A stretch of 64,000 nt of DNA, taken from assembly GCF_019668465.1 (NCBI RefSeq), contig NZ_AP024828.1, positions 4,030,001 through 4,094,000 of the forward strand, written 5' to 3'. Below the pieces are notes generated by a model, which did no database searches, was not told the DNA's origin, and saw only the letters and a list, made by a program, of their open reading frames with translations. This stretch comes from Mycobacterium senriense. GTDB lineage: Bacteria > Actinomycetota > Actinomycetes > Mycobacteriales > Mycobacteriaceae. The stretch's first letter is position 1. Every line of letters starts with the position of its first letter. The translations under genes were made by a program, and so were the position numbers. Positions 41,611 to 51,863 of this stretch are shown here, one piece after another.

Positions 41611-43542
41611 TTCCCGCAGCGCCTGCTCGCCGGCCAGTCGCGCCGAGCGCGCCACCGCGGCCCACGCCGACCAGGCGCCGGCCGACCGCAGCGGGGAGGC
41701 CCAGCCGTCCTCGGCGACCCGGACGATGCGCACCCCGGGCCCGGTCAACCAGCGCGCGATGAGCGCGGTCTCCTCGACCAGTGCGCCGCCCAGCGGGGCA
41801 GGTGTGGGCAGAATCGCTTGTGCCCCAGCAACAATCGCATCGACGACCGGCATCGGCGGCACCCCGCGCCGGGCGCTGCCCGCCGCGGCGAGCTGGCCGT
41901 GGCGGATGACGGCCAGGTGATAGCCGCCCTCGCCGTCGGGCGCGGCGGCGATCAGCTCGGGCAGTGCGGCCAGGGCGCGCAGCCGCTGGCCACGCCACAG
42001 CGTCTCGACCGCAGTGACGGTGCGGTCGCGCAGGCGCGCGGCGCTCTCGAAGTGATGCCGGTCGGCGAGTGCACCCACCTGATCCACGGCCGACCTCAGC
42101 GCGCCGTTGTCCGCGCCGTCGACCAGCGCCGCGACCCGAGCCACGGCGGCGGCGTACTGGGTGGCGGTGACGCCGCGCGCGGCCGGGCACGGCGACACCT
42201 CCGCCTCGGCGCACAGCGGCCCGTGCAGCGCCGAGCGGCCCAGCCGGTTGGTGCAGGTCCGTAACCCGGTGAATCGCGCCAGCAACGCGGCCGTGTCGGC
42301 GGCGTCGGCGCGGGCCCGGAACGGGCCGACCGCGCGGTCGTGCCGCGGCGCCCGCACCACGGCGAGGCGGGGGAAGGCCTCCTCGGTGAGCGCCACCCAC
42401 CACCAGCGCTGCGGGAACCGGGACCGCCGGTTGTACGGCGGCGCGTGCGCGGCCAGCAGCCGCAGCTCGCGCACGCCGGCCTCCAGCGGGTGGGCGCACT
42501 CGACGTGGTCGACCGCGCCGGCCAGCGCGACCATCTCCTTCATGCGGCCCCGGGGATCGGCGCCGGTGAAGTACTGGCTGACCCGCCGTCGCAGGTCGAC
42601 GGCGGTGCCGATGTAAAGCACCTCGCCCGACGGCCCGCGGAACAGGTACACGCCCGGCCGGCGCGGCAGGCCCTCGGCGAGCACCCGCTTGCGGCGCTGG
42701 GTGGGTGTCACGTCGGGCAGGTAGGAGCGCAGGTCGGCGTAGGTGTGCACGCCCTGGTTGCCGACCCGCTCGATGAGGGCGTGCAAGACGTCGACGGTGG
42801 CGCGCGCATCGTCCAGGGCGCGGTGGGTGGGCTGGGTGGCGACGGCGAACAGCCGCGCCAGCGAGGCCAGCCGCACGCTGGGGGCTTCCTCGCGGCTGAG
42901 CACCCGGCGGGCCAGCCGGACCGTGCACAGCACCTGCGGCCGCGGCCAGGCGATGTCGCACTGCTGCGCGGCGGCACGCAGGAAGCCGGTGTCGAACCCG
43001 GCGTTGTGCGCGACAAGCACGGCCCCGCAGTCCAACCCGGCGAACTCCAGGAACATCGGCAGGACGGAGTCGATGGTCGGTGCGTCGGAAATCATCGCGG
43101 TGGTGATGCCGGTCAGCTGCACGATCTGCGGGGGGATGCTGCGCTGCGGATCCACCAGGGTGGCGAACTCGCCGAGCACCACGCCGCCGCGCACCTTGAT
43201 CGCCCCGATTTCGGTGATCGCGTCGGGCGCGGCGCCCGCCGTGCTCTTGGTGCGCCCGCCGGTGGTCTCCAGGTCGACCACGACGAAGGTGGTCTCACGC
43301 AGCGAGAGCTCGTCGGGCGTCAACGGTGACCCCACGTCGGCGAAGCTCAGCTGAGTCGCACCCCTGGAAGCCACGGCGGTGACGTTAAGGCGGATGACCG
43401 ACACCCGCGCGGCTCCCACGCCGGGCGCGGGGCCGGAATGCGGGGACGGATAGCTGTCGGTGCCCGCGGTTACCGTTCGGGCAGTCCGGCGTGATGTTCG
43501 CCCACCCAGTTTGCCGGGCCAGAGCGAGAGGACCGATCCCGA

Positions 43543-43797
43543 ATGGCATCAAGAACTGGACCTACCGACATCGGCGCGACGCCGCCGGAGCCGGGGCCAC
43601 CGGTGGTGATCGACTGCGACGAGTGCGCGGTGCGCGGCCCCGGCTGCCGCGACTGTGTCGTCAGCGTGATACTCGGGGTCCCGGATACTTTATTGCAAGA
43701 TGAACGGGCGGCTTTGGAAGTTCTGGCCGAGGTTGGCTTGGCGCCGCGACTTCGTCTTGTCCCAATTCGTCGGGATCGAGGTTCTGGTGTAGCCTAA
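43543..43797 (+). CDS. small conserved four-Cys protein next to ripC
   Basis: 84 residues. The core [20 protein letters not shown] (about 21-40) holds two CxxC pairs in the pattern C-x2-C-x6-C-x2-C, which could bind zinc or an Fe-S cluster. It is followed by VSVILG and an Ala/Leu/Glu helix ([13 protein letters not shown]). I recall similar small proteins with the same Cys pattern upstream of NlpC/P60 genes in other actinobacteria, but no function. ATG start with GAGAGGA about 9 nt upstream. It lies 179 bp before ripC on the same strand and is divergent from the exonuclease gene. Confidence 0.7.
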   Translation: MASRTGPTDIGATPPEPGPPVVIDCDECAVRGPGCRDCVVSVILGVPDTLLQDERAALEVLAEVGLAPRLRLVPIRRDRGSGVA

Positions 43798-43976
43798 TCG
43801 CCTTGTCCCACAAAGGTCCTCGGGCCACCCGAAACGATTCACATAGAAATGACAGGATTCTATCTAACTTCTTAACCGCTCGCTTTGGACAAACGCCGAT
43901 ATCGTTTCGTAACCTGTTTGAGACCTAAACCCGCTCGACGACCTTTTCCGTCGATGGCCGTTTAAGGAAGCAAATC
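43798..43976 (+). promoter_or_regulatory. AT-rich leader of ripC
   Basis: The 179 bp before ripC are clearly lower in GC than the surroundings (runs such as GACAGGATTCTATCTAAC and TTTCGTAACCTGTTTGAG). A GTAAC word and TTGAG at 43915-43935 resemble elements of MtrA-controlled cell-wall hydrolase promoters, but I cannot confirm a full site. The ripC ribosome-binding site is AAGGAAGC, 6 nt before a TTG start. Confidence 0.35.
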
Positions 43977-45113
43977 TTGAGGCTTGACTCTAGGTACCCG
44001 GTTGCGCGTGTCCTGACACGTTCGGCCATAGGGGCACTAGCTGGCTTCGCGATCTTCTCCGGCGTCATGACCGCCCCCGCGTGGGCCGACCCGGCCGAAG
44101 ACGCCACGGCAAAACTCAACCAACTGTCCCGGCAGGCCGAGCAGACCACCGAGGCCATGCACAGCGCCCAGCTCGATCTGAACGACAAGCTGGCCGCCCA
44201 GCGCGCCGCGGACAAGAAGCACACCGACGACCAGGCCGCGGTCGATGCCGCCAAGGTGCATCTGGCGACGTATCAGGAGTCCGTCAACAAGCTGGCCGCC
44301 GCGACTTACATGGGTGGTCACGTCGACGGCATGGAGGCCATCCTGACCGCCGGCTCACCGCAGGGCCTGATCGACAAGCTGGCGGTGCAGCGGGTGATGG
44401 CCACGCAGATGGCCAACCAGATGAAGAGCTACGAGATCGCGGGCGAGCAGGCCGCCAAGGCCGAGCGCGAGTCCGCCAAGTCGGCCGCCGACGCCAAGAG
44501 CGCGGCCGAGCAGGCCGCCGCGGTCCGGGCCAGCCTACAGTCCAAGCAGAGCCAGCTGCAGGTGCAGATCGCGGTGGTCAAGTCGCAATACCTTTCTTTA
44601 ACGGCCGACCAGCGCACCGCACTGGCCAATCCTGCGCCGCCTCCCGGCGCCCCGGCGCCCGAAGCGGCCCCCCCGGGCACGCCTCCCGGCCAGGCGCCGG
44701 GCGAGGCTCCGCCCCCCGGTGGACTGCCCGGCATGCCCGGCATGGCTCCCGGTGGGGTCGGCGGCGGTGACCGCGCCACCGTCGTGCAGGCCGCGCTGAC
44801 CCAGGTCGGTTCGCCCTACGTGTGGGGCGGCTCCGCGCCCGGCGGATTCGACTGCTCCGGCCTGGTGATGTGGGCATTCCAGCAGGCCGGTATCTCGCTG
44901 CCGCACTCCAGCCAGGCGCTGGCCCACGGCGGCCAGCCCGTCTCGCTCGGGGATCTGCAGCCCGGCGACGTGCTGACCTTCTACTCCGATGCCTCGCACA
45001 CCGGCATCTACATCGGTGACGGCATGATGATCCACTCCTCCACCTATGGCGTGCCGGTCCGGGTAGCGCCGATGAGCGCCGGCGGTCCGATCTACGACGC
45101 CCGCCGTTACTAG
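43977..45113 (+). CDS. ripC: NlpC/P60 peptidoglycan D,L-endopeptidase RipC
   Basis: Cleaves peptidoglycan stem peptides; in mycobacteria RipC is activated through FtsEX. 378 residues (M. tuberculosis Rv2190c 385). TTG start at 43977. A signal peptide (VLTRSAIGALAGFAIFSGVM, cleavage near APAWA-DP at ~36) is followed by a long coiled coil (residues ~40-215, Ala/Gln/Lys-rich), a Pro/Gly linker (~220-262) and the C-terminal NlpC/P60 domain. The catalytic Cys is in FDCSGLVMW (about 300) and the His in DASHTGIYIGDGMMIHSS. The coiled coil is expected to keep the enzyme inactive until FtsX binding. The next gene follows directly. Confidence 0.95.
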   Translation: MRLDSRYPVARVLTRSAIGALAGFAIFSGVMTAPAWADPAEDATAKLNQLSRQAEQTTEAMHSAQLDLNDKLAAQRAADKKHTDDQAAVDAAKVHLATYQESVNKLAAATYMGGHVDGMEAILTAGSPQGLIDKLAVQRVMATQMANQMKSYEIAGEQAAKAERESAKSAADAKSAAEQAAAVRASLQSKQSQLQVQIAVVKSQYLSLTADQRTALANPAPPPGAPAPEAAPPGTPPGQAPGEAPPPGGLPGMPGMAPGGVGGGDRATVVQAALTQVGSPYVWGGSAPGGFDCSGLVMWAFQQAGISLPHSSQALAHGGQPVSLGDLQPGDVLTFYSDASHTGIYIGDGMMIHSSTYGVPVRVAPMSAGGPIYDARRY

Positions 45114-45180
45114 AGACCCTCACCCGCGGCGCCGGCGGCTCCCGATACTGCTGGCCTGGGTATTCGCCGTCGAACTGCTG

Positions 45181-45990
45181 GTGGCCGCGGCCGTGCCGTT
45201 CGATGCCGTGCGCGAGAGCCGGATCCGGCCGGCCCAGCTGGTCACGCCCGCCCGCAGCCAAGTGAGTGCGTCGACGAAGTCGATCACCGTCGGTGACCGC
45301 ACCGTTCGGTTGCTGGGGCTCGGCGGGGCCGCGAGCGACCGGTTGCTGTCCCGGGTGGCTTCGACCATGGGCGCGGCGATCGCTGCGGTGGAGTCTTTCT
45401 GGGGTGTGGACTGGCCGCACGAGATCGCGGTGGTCGCGGCCGGCACCGACGAGGAGTTCCGCGCCGCCGCCGGCGGGGGACCTGCGTCGCAGTGGGCCGA
45501 CATCGCGGCCGTGACGGTGGTCGACCGTGTCGACCCCGTTCGCCGGATCGCCGTCGGCCAGCGGATTGTGTTCGCGCCGGGCGCGGCCAAGATGAGCGCC
45601 GCGTCGCTGCGAATCGTGTTGGCCCATGAGCTTTTTCACTACGCCGCGCGCGCCGACACCGTTGCGGACGCACCCCGCTGGCTCACCGAGGGGGTGGCCG
45701 ACTTCGTCGGCCGCCCACTCACACCGGTGCCCACCGACACGTTGTTACCCATGACGCTGCCCACCGACAGCGACCTGGACGTTCCCGGGGCGCAGCGCTC
45801 GCTGGCCTACGACCGCGCGTGGTGGTTCGCGCGCTTCGTCGCCGACACCTTCGGGCCGCCCAAGCTGCGCGAGCTCTACCTGGCCACCTGCGGCATCAGG
45901 CACGCCGACATGGCCGCCGCAGGCCAGGACGTGCTGGGCGCCAGCCCGGCGGGCCTGCTCACGCGCTGGCAGCAGTGGCTGACCCACTAG
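45181..45990 (+). CDS. HExxH-type putative zinc peptidase (Rv2189c-like)
   Basis: 269 residues from GTG 45181. The motif LAHELFHYAA (about 148-157) is an HExxH zinc site, and RWLTEGVADFVG 20 residues later supplies the usual third-ligand Glu of gluzincins. A metallopeptidase facing the outside is likely. In the same frame upstream of the GTG, codons 45121-45180 encode a basic stretch then a hydrophobic segment (LPILLAWVFAVELL), which looks like a real signal-anchor, yet no ATG, GTG or TTG precedes it after the ripC stop. The true start may be a rare codon (CTG at 45148) or the sequence may have changed. Co-directional with ripC and pimB'. Confidence 0.75.
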   Translation: MAAAVPFDAVRESRIRPAQLVTPARSQVSASTKSITVGDRTVRLLGLGGAASDRLLSRVASTMGAAIAAVESFWGVDWPHEIAVVAAGTDEEFRAAAGGGPASQWADIAAVTVVDRVDPVRRIAVGQRIVFAPGAAKMSAASLRIVLAHELFHYAARADTVADAPRWLTEGVADFVGRPLTPVPTDTLLPMTLPTDSDLDVPGAQRSLAYDRAWWFARFVADTFGPPKLRELYLATCGIRHADMAAAGQDVLGASPAGLLTRWQQWLTH

Positions 45991-46054
45991 GGCCGGCTCG
46001 CGCGGCTCGGGCCGTGTGCACGGTTCGCATGGTCGCCAAGCTAGCCTGTCGCAG

Positions 46055-47185
46055 GTGAGTCGGGTCCTGCTGGTAACCAACGACTTTCCGCCCCGCCGGG
46101 GCGGCATCCAGTCCTACCTCGGTGAGTTCGTCGGCCGGCTGGTCGATGCCGGGCGGCATTCGGTGACGGTGTACGCGCCGCACTGGAAGGGTGCCGAGGC
46201 CTACGACGAGGCCGCCCCCTATCGGGTGGTGCGCCACCCGGGCACCCTGATGCTGCCCGGCCCGGCCGTCGACACCCGGATGCGGCGGCTGATCGCCGAC
46301 GAGGGCATCGACACCGTCTGGTTCGGGGCGGCCGCACCGCTGGCGCTGCTTGCCCAACGCGCTCGCGCGGCCGGGGCGAGCCGGGTGCTGGCCAGCACGC
46401 ACGGCCACGAGGTCGGGTGGTCGATGCTCCCGGTCGCGCGCTCGGTGCTGCGCCGCATCGGCGATGACACCGACGTCGTCACCTTCGTCAGCCGCTACAC
46501 CCGTTCCCGGTTCGCGCCCGCGTTCGGTCCCAAGGCTTCGCTGGAATACCTGCCGTCCGGGGTGGACATCGACCGGTTCCGGCCCGATCCGACGGGCCGG
46601 GCGCAGCTGCGTGATCGGTACGGGCTGGGCGAGCGGCCCACCGTGGTATGCGTGTCGCGGCTGGTGCCGCGTAAAGGCCAGGACATGCTCATCAAAGCCC
46701 TGCCGTCGATCCGGCGACGCGTCGACGGCGCCGCCCTGGTCATCGTCGGCAGCGGCCCCTACGAGGACTCGCTGCGCGCGCTGGCCCGCGAGTGCGGGGT
46801 GGCCGACGATGTCACCTTCACCGGCGGTGTACCGGCCGCGGAGCTGCCCACGCACCACGCACTGGCCGACGTGTTCGCGATGCCCTGCCGCACCCGCGGC
46901 GCGGGGCTGGACGTCGAGGGGCTGGGCATCGTGTTCCTCGAGGCGTCCGCGACCGGCGTGCCGGTGATCGCCGGCGGATCCGGGGGAGCCCCGGAAACGG
47001 TGCAGCACAACAAGACCGGACTGGTCGTCGACGGGCGCGAGGTCGACGAGATCGCCGACGCAGTCACCGCGTTGCTGACCGATCGCGACCGGGCCGCCGC
47101 GATGGGTGCGGCCGGGCGCGACTGGGTGACGGCCCAGTGGCGCTGGGACACCCTGGCGGCGCGGTTGGGCGCGCTGCTCGGCTGA
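46055..47185 (+). CDS. pimB: GT4 alpha-mannosyltransferase PimB'
   Basis: Adds the second mannose to PIM1 using GDP-mannose, an essential step to phosphatidylinositol dimannoside, LM and LAM. 376 residues from GTG 46055 (VSRVLLVTNDFPPRRGG). The N-terminal Gly-rich loop RRGGIQSYLGEF, GHEVGWSMLPVAR, YLPSGVDIDRFRPD (linker) and VSRLVPRKGQDMLIKAL are present. The C-terminal nucleotide-sugar site RGAGLDVEGLGIVFLEASATG (about 285-305) carries the E-x7-E pair of GT4 enzymes. GTG start with GCAGG just upstream. The M. tuberculosis homologue Rv2188c is about 9 residues longer. Confidence 0.95.
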   Translation: MSRVLLVTNDFPPRRGGIQSYLGEFVGRLVDAGRHSVTVYAPHWKGAEAYDEAAPYRVVRHPGTLMLPGPAVDTRMRRLIADEGIDTVWFGAAAPLALLAQRARAAGASRVLASTHGHEVGWSMLPVARSVLRRIGDDTDVVTFVSRYTRSRFAPAFGPKASLEYLPSGVDIDRFRPDPTGRAQLRDRYGLGERPTVVCVSRLVPRKGQDMLIKALPSIRRRVDGAALVIVGSGPYEDSLRALARECGVADDVTFTGGVPAAELPTHHALADVFAMPCRTRGAGLDVEGLGIVFLEASATGVPVIAGGSGGAPETVQHNKTGLVVDGREVDEIADAVTALLTDRDRAAAMGAAGRDWVTAQWRWDTLAARLGALLG

Positions 47186-47214
47186 ACGGCGCTCCGCGCC
47201 GGCGAGCGGGCCCG

Positions 47215-49017
47215 CTAGTCCTTGTCGTAGATGGCCTCGATATCGGAGGCGAACTTCTCGGCCACCACGTTGCGCTTGACCTTCATCGTCGGTGTCAGTT
47301 CACCGGTGTCCTCGGTGAAATCGACCGGCAGGATGCGGAACTTGCGGATCGACTCGGCGTGCGACACGGCCTGATTGGCGTCCTTGATGGCCGCGTCCAC
47401 CTCGGCGACCAGGTCGGGGTCGGTGGTCAGATCGCCCACCGATGCACCGGCGCCCTTCTGATTGCGCTGCTTCCAGCCGTCGAACGCTTCGGGGTCGATC
47501 GTGATCAACACGCCGACGAACGGCTTGTTGTCCCCGACGACCATCGCCTGGCTGATCAACGAATGCGCGCGCAGCCGGTCCTCCAGGACCGCAGGCGCGA
47601 CGTTCTTGCCGCCCGCGGTCACGATGATTTCCTTCTTGCGCCCGGTGATCTTCAGGAAGCCGTCTTCGTCGAGCACACCCAGGTCGCCGGTCCTGAACCA
47701 GCCGTCGCTGAAGGCGTCCTCGGTCGCCTGTTCGTTGCGCCAGTAGCCGCTGAACACCACGCCGCCGCGCACCAGCAGTTCGCCGTCCTCGGCGATGCGC
47801 ATGCTGTTGCCGGGCACCAGCGTTCCGACGGTGCCGACCTTGACGTTGCCGACCTGGTTGACGGTGATCGCCGAGCTCGTCTCGGTCAGGCCGTAGCCCT
47901 CGTGGATGGTCAGGCCCACGCCGCGGTAGAAGTGCCCCAGTCGCGAGCCCAGCGGCGCGCCGCCGGAGACGGCCGCGTGGCAGTCGCCGCCCAGCGCGGC
48001 GCGCAATTTGTTGTACACCAGCCGGTCGAACAGGGCGTGCTTGGCGCGCAGCGTCGGCCCGCGGCGGCCACGGTCCTGCGCCTCGCTCCAGTCGACGGCG
48101 GTCTGCACCGCCGCCGCGAAGATCCGACCCTTGCCGTCGTTGGAGGCGTTCTGCTCGGCGGTGTTGTACACCTTTTCGAACACCCGGGGGACCGACACCA
48201 CCACGGTTGGTTTGAACACCGCGAACAACGGCACCAGGTTCTTGATATCGCTGGTGAACCCGACCGTGACCTTGTTGGCGAACGCGGACAACGTCAGTGA
48301 GCGCGCCAGCACGTGCGCCAGCGGCAAGAAGACCAGCAGCCGCTGCCCCTCGTCGAGCAGCGTCGGCAGGCTCTCCTTGGCGCCGCGGGTCTCATACAGC
48401 AGATTGGAATGCGTCAGCTGGCACCCCTTGGGCCGCCCGGTGGTGCCCGACGTGTAGATGAGCGTGGCCGGATCCGCGGCCCGCAGTCCCTCGAGACGGG
48501 CGGTCAGCTCGGCCGGTTCCACCGATGCGCCGGCCTCCACCAGCTGGTCGAGCGCCTTGGGGCCCGAGCCGTCGATGTGCAGCACCCGGCGCAGCGCGGG
48601 CAGCTCGGCCGTCAGCTCGGTGACCATCGCCGCGTGCTCGTCGGTCTCGGCGAACGCCAGCACCGCCTCGGAGTCCTGCAGCACCCAGCGCACCTGCTCG
48701 GCCGACGACGTCTCATAGATCGGCACGGTGACCGCGCCCACCGACAGGATCGCGAGGTCGAGGATCGCCCATTCGTAGCGGGTGGCCGAGAAGATGGACA
48801 CCCGGTCGCCGGCCTGCACGCCCAGCGAGATCAAACCCAGTGCGGCGGAGCGGATCTGCTCGGCCGCCTCGGCGCAGGTGACGTCGGTCCACTCGCCGTC
48901 GACTTGGCGCTGGTAGATGACGAAATCGGGGTCTTCGCGCTCGTGTTCGAAGACCATCGCGGCGATGTTGTCCTGTTCGCCGACGGAAAAGCGGGCGGGG
49001 ACGCTGTACTCACGCAC
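47215..49017 (-). CDS. fadD15: long-chain fatty acyl-CoA synthetase FadD15
   Basis: AMP-forming ligase that activates long-chain fatty acids as CoA esters. 600 residues from GTG 49017 ([10 protein letters not shown]); an ATG two codons upstream is equally possible and has GAGG nearby. The P-loop [19 protein letters not shown] (about 183-201), GYGLTET (about 400), WFRTGDLG and the hinge and A10 motif [18 protein letters not shown] and TPTMKVKRN are all intact. The open frame extends upstream to 49494 but without family similarity. Divergent from the SRPBCC gene at 49195. The length equals M. tuberculosis FadD15. Confidence 0.94.
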   Translation of the reverse strand: MREYSVPARFSVGEQDNIAAMVFEHEREDPDFVIYQRQVDGEWTDVTCAEAAEQIRSAALGLISLGVQAGDRVSIFSATRYEWAILDLAILSVGAVTVPIYETSSAEQVRWVLQDSEAVLAFAETDEHAAMVTELTAELPALRRVLHIDGSGPKALDQLVEAGASVEPAELTARLEGLRAADPATLIYTSGTTGRPKGCQLTHSNLLYETRGAKESLPTLLDEGQRLLVFLPLAHVLARSLTLSAFANKVTVGFTSDIKNLVPLFAVFKPTVVVSVPRVFEKVYNTAEQNASNDGKGRIFAAAVQTAVDWSEAQDRGRRGPTLRAKHALFDRLVYNKLRAALGGDCHAAVSGGAPLGSRLGHFYRGVGLTIHEGYGLTETSSAITVNQVGNVKVGTVGTLVPGNSMRIAEDGELLVRGGVVFSGYWRNEQATEDAFSDGWFRTGDLGVLDEDGFLKITGRKKEIIVTAGGKNVAPAVLEDRLRAHSLISQAMVVGDNKPFVGVLITIDPEAFDGWKQRNQKGAGASVGDLTTDPDLVAEVDAAIKDANQAVSHAESIRKFRILPVDFTEDTGELTPTMKVKRNVVAEKFASDIEAIYDKD

Positions 49018-49194
49018 TCTCATGACCTCGATTGACCTCGTGAAGATTCCCGGGAGCCGGGTTGCCGGTGACCAGCCTAATCCGCGCGTTGACCCAGCAC
49101 GGCCAGAGTGGTGGGGCCAGGGGCCGCTATTGCCCGCCGCGAGCCGGGCCCGCCCTCGGCGAGGCGCGTCGGACCGGTGTGTGAAGCTGTGGTC

Positions 49195-49584
49195 ATGAAC
49201 AGCATCCAGGTCGCGGATGAGACGTTTGTCGCCGCCGCCGGCGCACGGGTGGGCGCCGCGGTCGCCGATCAGTCGAGCTGGCGCCGCTGGTGGCCGGACC
49301 TGCGGCTGCAGGTCGTCGAGGATCGCGGGGAGAAGGGCATCCGGTGGTCGATCACCGGCGCGCTGACCGGGACCATGGAGATCTGGCTGGAACCGTCGCT
49401 GGACGGCGTCGTGCTGCACTACTTCCTGCACGCCGAGCCGACCGGGGTGGCGGCCTGGCAGCTGGCCAAGCTGAATCTGGCGAAGATGACGCACCGCCGT
49501 CGGGTGGCGGGCAAGAAAATGGCGTTCGAGGTGAAGACGACACTGGAACGGTCACGCCCGGTCGGAGTTTCTCCGGTAGTTTAG
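49195..49584 (+). CDS. SRPBCC-like protein (Rv2186c-like)
   Basis: 129 residues from ATG 49195, the length of M. tuberculosis Rv2186c. Pattern: [46 protein letters not shown], the first strand, helix and Trp-rich turn of polyketide cyclase/START-like folds, then [22 protein letters not shown] and a final long helix. No signal or membrane segment. Function unknown; it is the first of five co-directional genes (to the acyltransferase at 51864) that keep their order in mycobacteria. Confidence 0.85.
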   Translation: MNSIQVADETFVAAAGARVGAAVADQSSWRRWWPDLRLQVVEDRGEKGIRWSITGALTGTMEIWLEPSLDGVVLHYFLHAEPTGVAAWQLAKLNLAKMTHRRRVAGKKMAFEVKTTLERSRPVGVSPVV

Positions 49585-49687
49585 CCGGGTCAGGTCCGCG
49601 CAGAGAGTACCGTGTCGGACCGGAGGCCCGCGGGGTCCCCCACATCGGAGGGGTCGATCCGTTCGCGGGAGAGAGGGCAGCAATCAG

Positions 49688-50125
49688 GTGGCGGAGAAGA
49701 CGACGCAAACCATCTACATCGATGCCGACCCGGCCACCGTGATGCAGGTGATCGCGGATATCGATTCCTACCCGCAGTGGATTTCGGAGTACAAGGACGC
49801 CGAGGTTCAGGAGAAGGACGCCGACGGCTACCCAAAGGTTGCCCGGATCGTCATGGACGCCACGGTGATCAAGGACACGATGGTGATGTCCTACGAGTGG
49901 CCCAAGGATCGCCAGTCGGTGAGCTGGACGCTGGTGTCGAGTTCGCTGCTGCGCTCGCTGGAAGGCTCATACCGGTTGGCGGCCAAGGGATCCGGCACCG
50001 AGGTCACCTACGAACTCTCCGTCGATCTGGCCATGCCGATGATCGGCCTGCTCAAGCGCAAGGCCGAGCGCCGGTTGACCGACACCGCCCTGAAGGATCT
50101 CAAGAAACGAGTCGAGGCTGAGTGA
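49688..50125 (+). CDS. SRPBCC/START-like cyclase family protein (Rv2185c-like)
   Basis: 145 residues from GTG 49688. Typical Coq10/START-like arrangement: TTQTIYIDADPATVMQVIAD, SYPQWISEYKDAEV (residues ~28-41), SYEWPKDRQSVSWTLV, SLEGSYRLAAKGSGTEVTYEL and a C-terminal amphipathic helix (MIGLLKRKAERRLTDTALKDL). Such proteins bind lipids or quinone-like molecules. It ends in TGA overlapping the GTG start of the ArsA-like gene, so the two are translationally coupled. Confidence 0.88.
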   Translation: MAEKTTQTIYIDADPATVMQVIADIDSYPQWISEYKDAEVQEKDADGYPKVARIVMDATVIKDTMVMSYEWPKDRQSVSWTLVSSSLLRSLEGSYRLAAKGSGTEVTYELSVDLAMPMIGLLKRKAERRLTDTALKDLKKRVEAE

Positions 50126-51389
50126 GTCCGCTGCGCCTGCCCCGGCCCGGATCAGCCTTTTCGTCGGCAAAGGCGGGGTAGGGAAATCTACCCTGGCTTG
50201 CGCCACCGCCGTCGGCGCCGCGAGCGCCGGGCAGCGAGCGCTGGTGGTCTCCACCGACCAGGCGCACTCGCTGGGTGACGTCCTGGGCATCACCGTCTCG
50301 CCCAGTCAGGGCGAACCGGTGCGGGTGCTCGCCGACCTCGAAACCGGCCAGGCCGAGGCCGGTGGTGGGGTTCTGGACGCGTTGGCATTGGACACGCTGG
50401 CGCTGCTCGAGGCCCGTTGGCACGACGTCGTCGCCACGCTGGACGGGCGCTTTCCCGACTCGGAACTGAGTACCATTGCGCCCGAAGAACTTTCGGCCCT
50501 ACCGGGTGTTCAGGAAGTGCTCGGGCTGTACGCCGTCGGCGAGCTGGCGCGCTCCGGGGCATGGGACCGCGTGGTGGTCGACTGCGCGTCGACCGCCGAT
50601 GCCCTGCGGATGTTGACGTTGCCCGCCACCTTCGGGCTGTATGTCGAGCGGGCGTGGCCGCGGCATCGCCGGCTGTCCGTCACCGCCGACGACGCCCGGT
50701 CGGCGGCGGTGGTCGCACTGCTCGAGCGGATCAGCTCGAGCGTGGAATCGCTCAGCACGTTGCTCACCGACGGCAATCTGGTCAGCGCGCACCTGGTGCT
50801 GACGCCCGAGCGGGTGGTGGCGGCCGAGGCGGCCCGAACGCTGGGCTCGCTGGCCCTGATGGGGGTGCGCGTCGAAGAGCTGATCGTGAATCAAGTTCTG
50901 CTGCAAGACGACTCGTACGAGTACCGCAACCTGCCCGAACACCCCGCCTTCTACTGGTACACCGAGCGAATCGCCGAGCAGCGGGGGGTGCTCGACGAGC
51001 TCGACGCCACCATCGGGGAGGTGGCGCTGGTGATGACCCCGCACCTGTCCGGCGAGCCGATCGGCCCCAAGGCGCTGAGCGGGTTGCTCGACGCCGCCCG
51101 GCGGCGCGGCGGCACGGCGCCGCCCGGCCCGCTGCGGCCCACCGTCGACCTCGAATCCGGGACGGGTCTAGGGTCCATCTACCGAATGCGGCTAGCGTTG
51201 CCGCAACTCGATCCGTCGGCCCTGACGCTGGGCCGCGTCGATGACGATCTGATCATCAGCGCCGGGGGTTTGCGGCGTCGGGTTAGGTTGGCATCAGTAC
51301 TTCGGCGGTGCACCGTGCTGGACGCACACCTGCGGGGTAGCGAACTGACGGTGCGTTTTCGACCAGATCCGGAGGTGTGGCCGAAGTGA
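50122..51389 (+). pseudogene. ArsA/GET3-like ATPase with apparent 1-nt frameshift near start (Rv2184c-like)
   Basis: Homologue of the ~380-residue ArsA-family ATPase Rv2184c. The P-loop VGKGGVGKSTLACATA (from about 50163) and VVSTDQAHSLGDVLGI (switch region) are intact and in one frame to 51389, with GLYVERAWPRHRRLSV and LPQLDPSALTLGRVDDDLIIS later. That frame has no ATG, GTG or TTG before the P-loop. The GTG at 50122, which overlaps the previous stop as TGAGTGAG, is in another frame and reads VSPLRLP; adding one C to the CCCC run at 50140-50143 would join it as VSPLRLPPARISLFVGKGG. So either one base is missing in the sequence or the gene is broken. The first usable in-frame start, GTG 50244, would lose the P-loop. 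Confidence 0.8.
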
Positions 51390-51778
51390 GTAAGGCTCAT
51401 TCCGACATCGGTCCGGAACTGCGCAGGCTCGCTCAGACGATCCTGGACGGCATCGACCCCGCGGTGCGCGCGGCGGCGGCGCTGACGGCCGGCGCGGGCG
51501 TCGGCACCGGCAAGTGCCAGCAGGTGTGGTGCCCGGTGTGCGCGCTGGCCGCGTTGGCGACCGGCGACCAGCACCCGTTGCTCACCGCGATCGCCGACCA
51601 CAGCATCGCCTTGCTCGAAGTGGTTCGCGACATCGTCAACGACATGGACCGCTCCGCCAAGCCGACGCCGGAACCGCCGGACGGTCCGTCCGGCGGCGGG
51701 CCCGGCGCGCCGGGCGATACCCAAGACACCGCATCGCGGACGCGCTATCAGCCCATCCCGGTCACGCTCGAGGAGTGA
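51386..51778 (+). CDS. Cys-motif protein Rv2183c-like
   Basis: 130 residues from GTG 51386, which overlaps the preceding stop (GTGA) with GGAGG 10 nt upstream. A short conserved region CQQVWCPVCALAALATGD (about residues 43-60) has C-x4-C-x2-C, followed by HPLLTAIADHSIALLEVVRDIV and a Pro/Gly/Asp-rich tail ending YQPIPVTLEE. Small actinobacterial proteins with this CPVC region are uncharacterised, often beside SRPBCC/ArsA-like genes. May bind a metal; no direct evidence. Confidence 0.8.
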   Translation: MSKAHSDIGPELRRLAQTILDGIDPAVRAAAALTAGAGVGTGKCQQVWCPVCALAALATGDQHPLLTAIADHSIALLEVVRDIVNDMDRSAKPTPEPPDGPSGGGPGAPGDTQDTASRTRYQPIPVTLEE

Positions 51779-51863
51779 GCGGGCTGCGTCGCAGGTGGTT
51801 GGTTCGGGTGGGGATGGGTACAGTTGGCGCAGAACATCAGCGGTATAGCCGAGAGGGAGGGCC

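Noticed and set aside
43798..43976. possible c-di-AMP (ydaO-type) riboswitch before ripC
   Set aside because: Such leaders precede some actinobacterial wall-hydrolase genes, but I could not find the conserved core or matching stems here.
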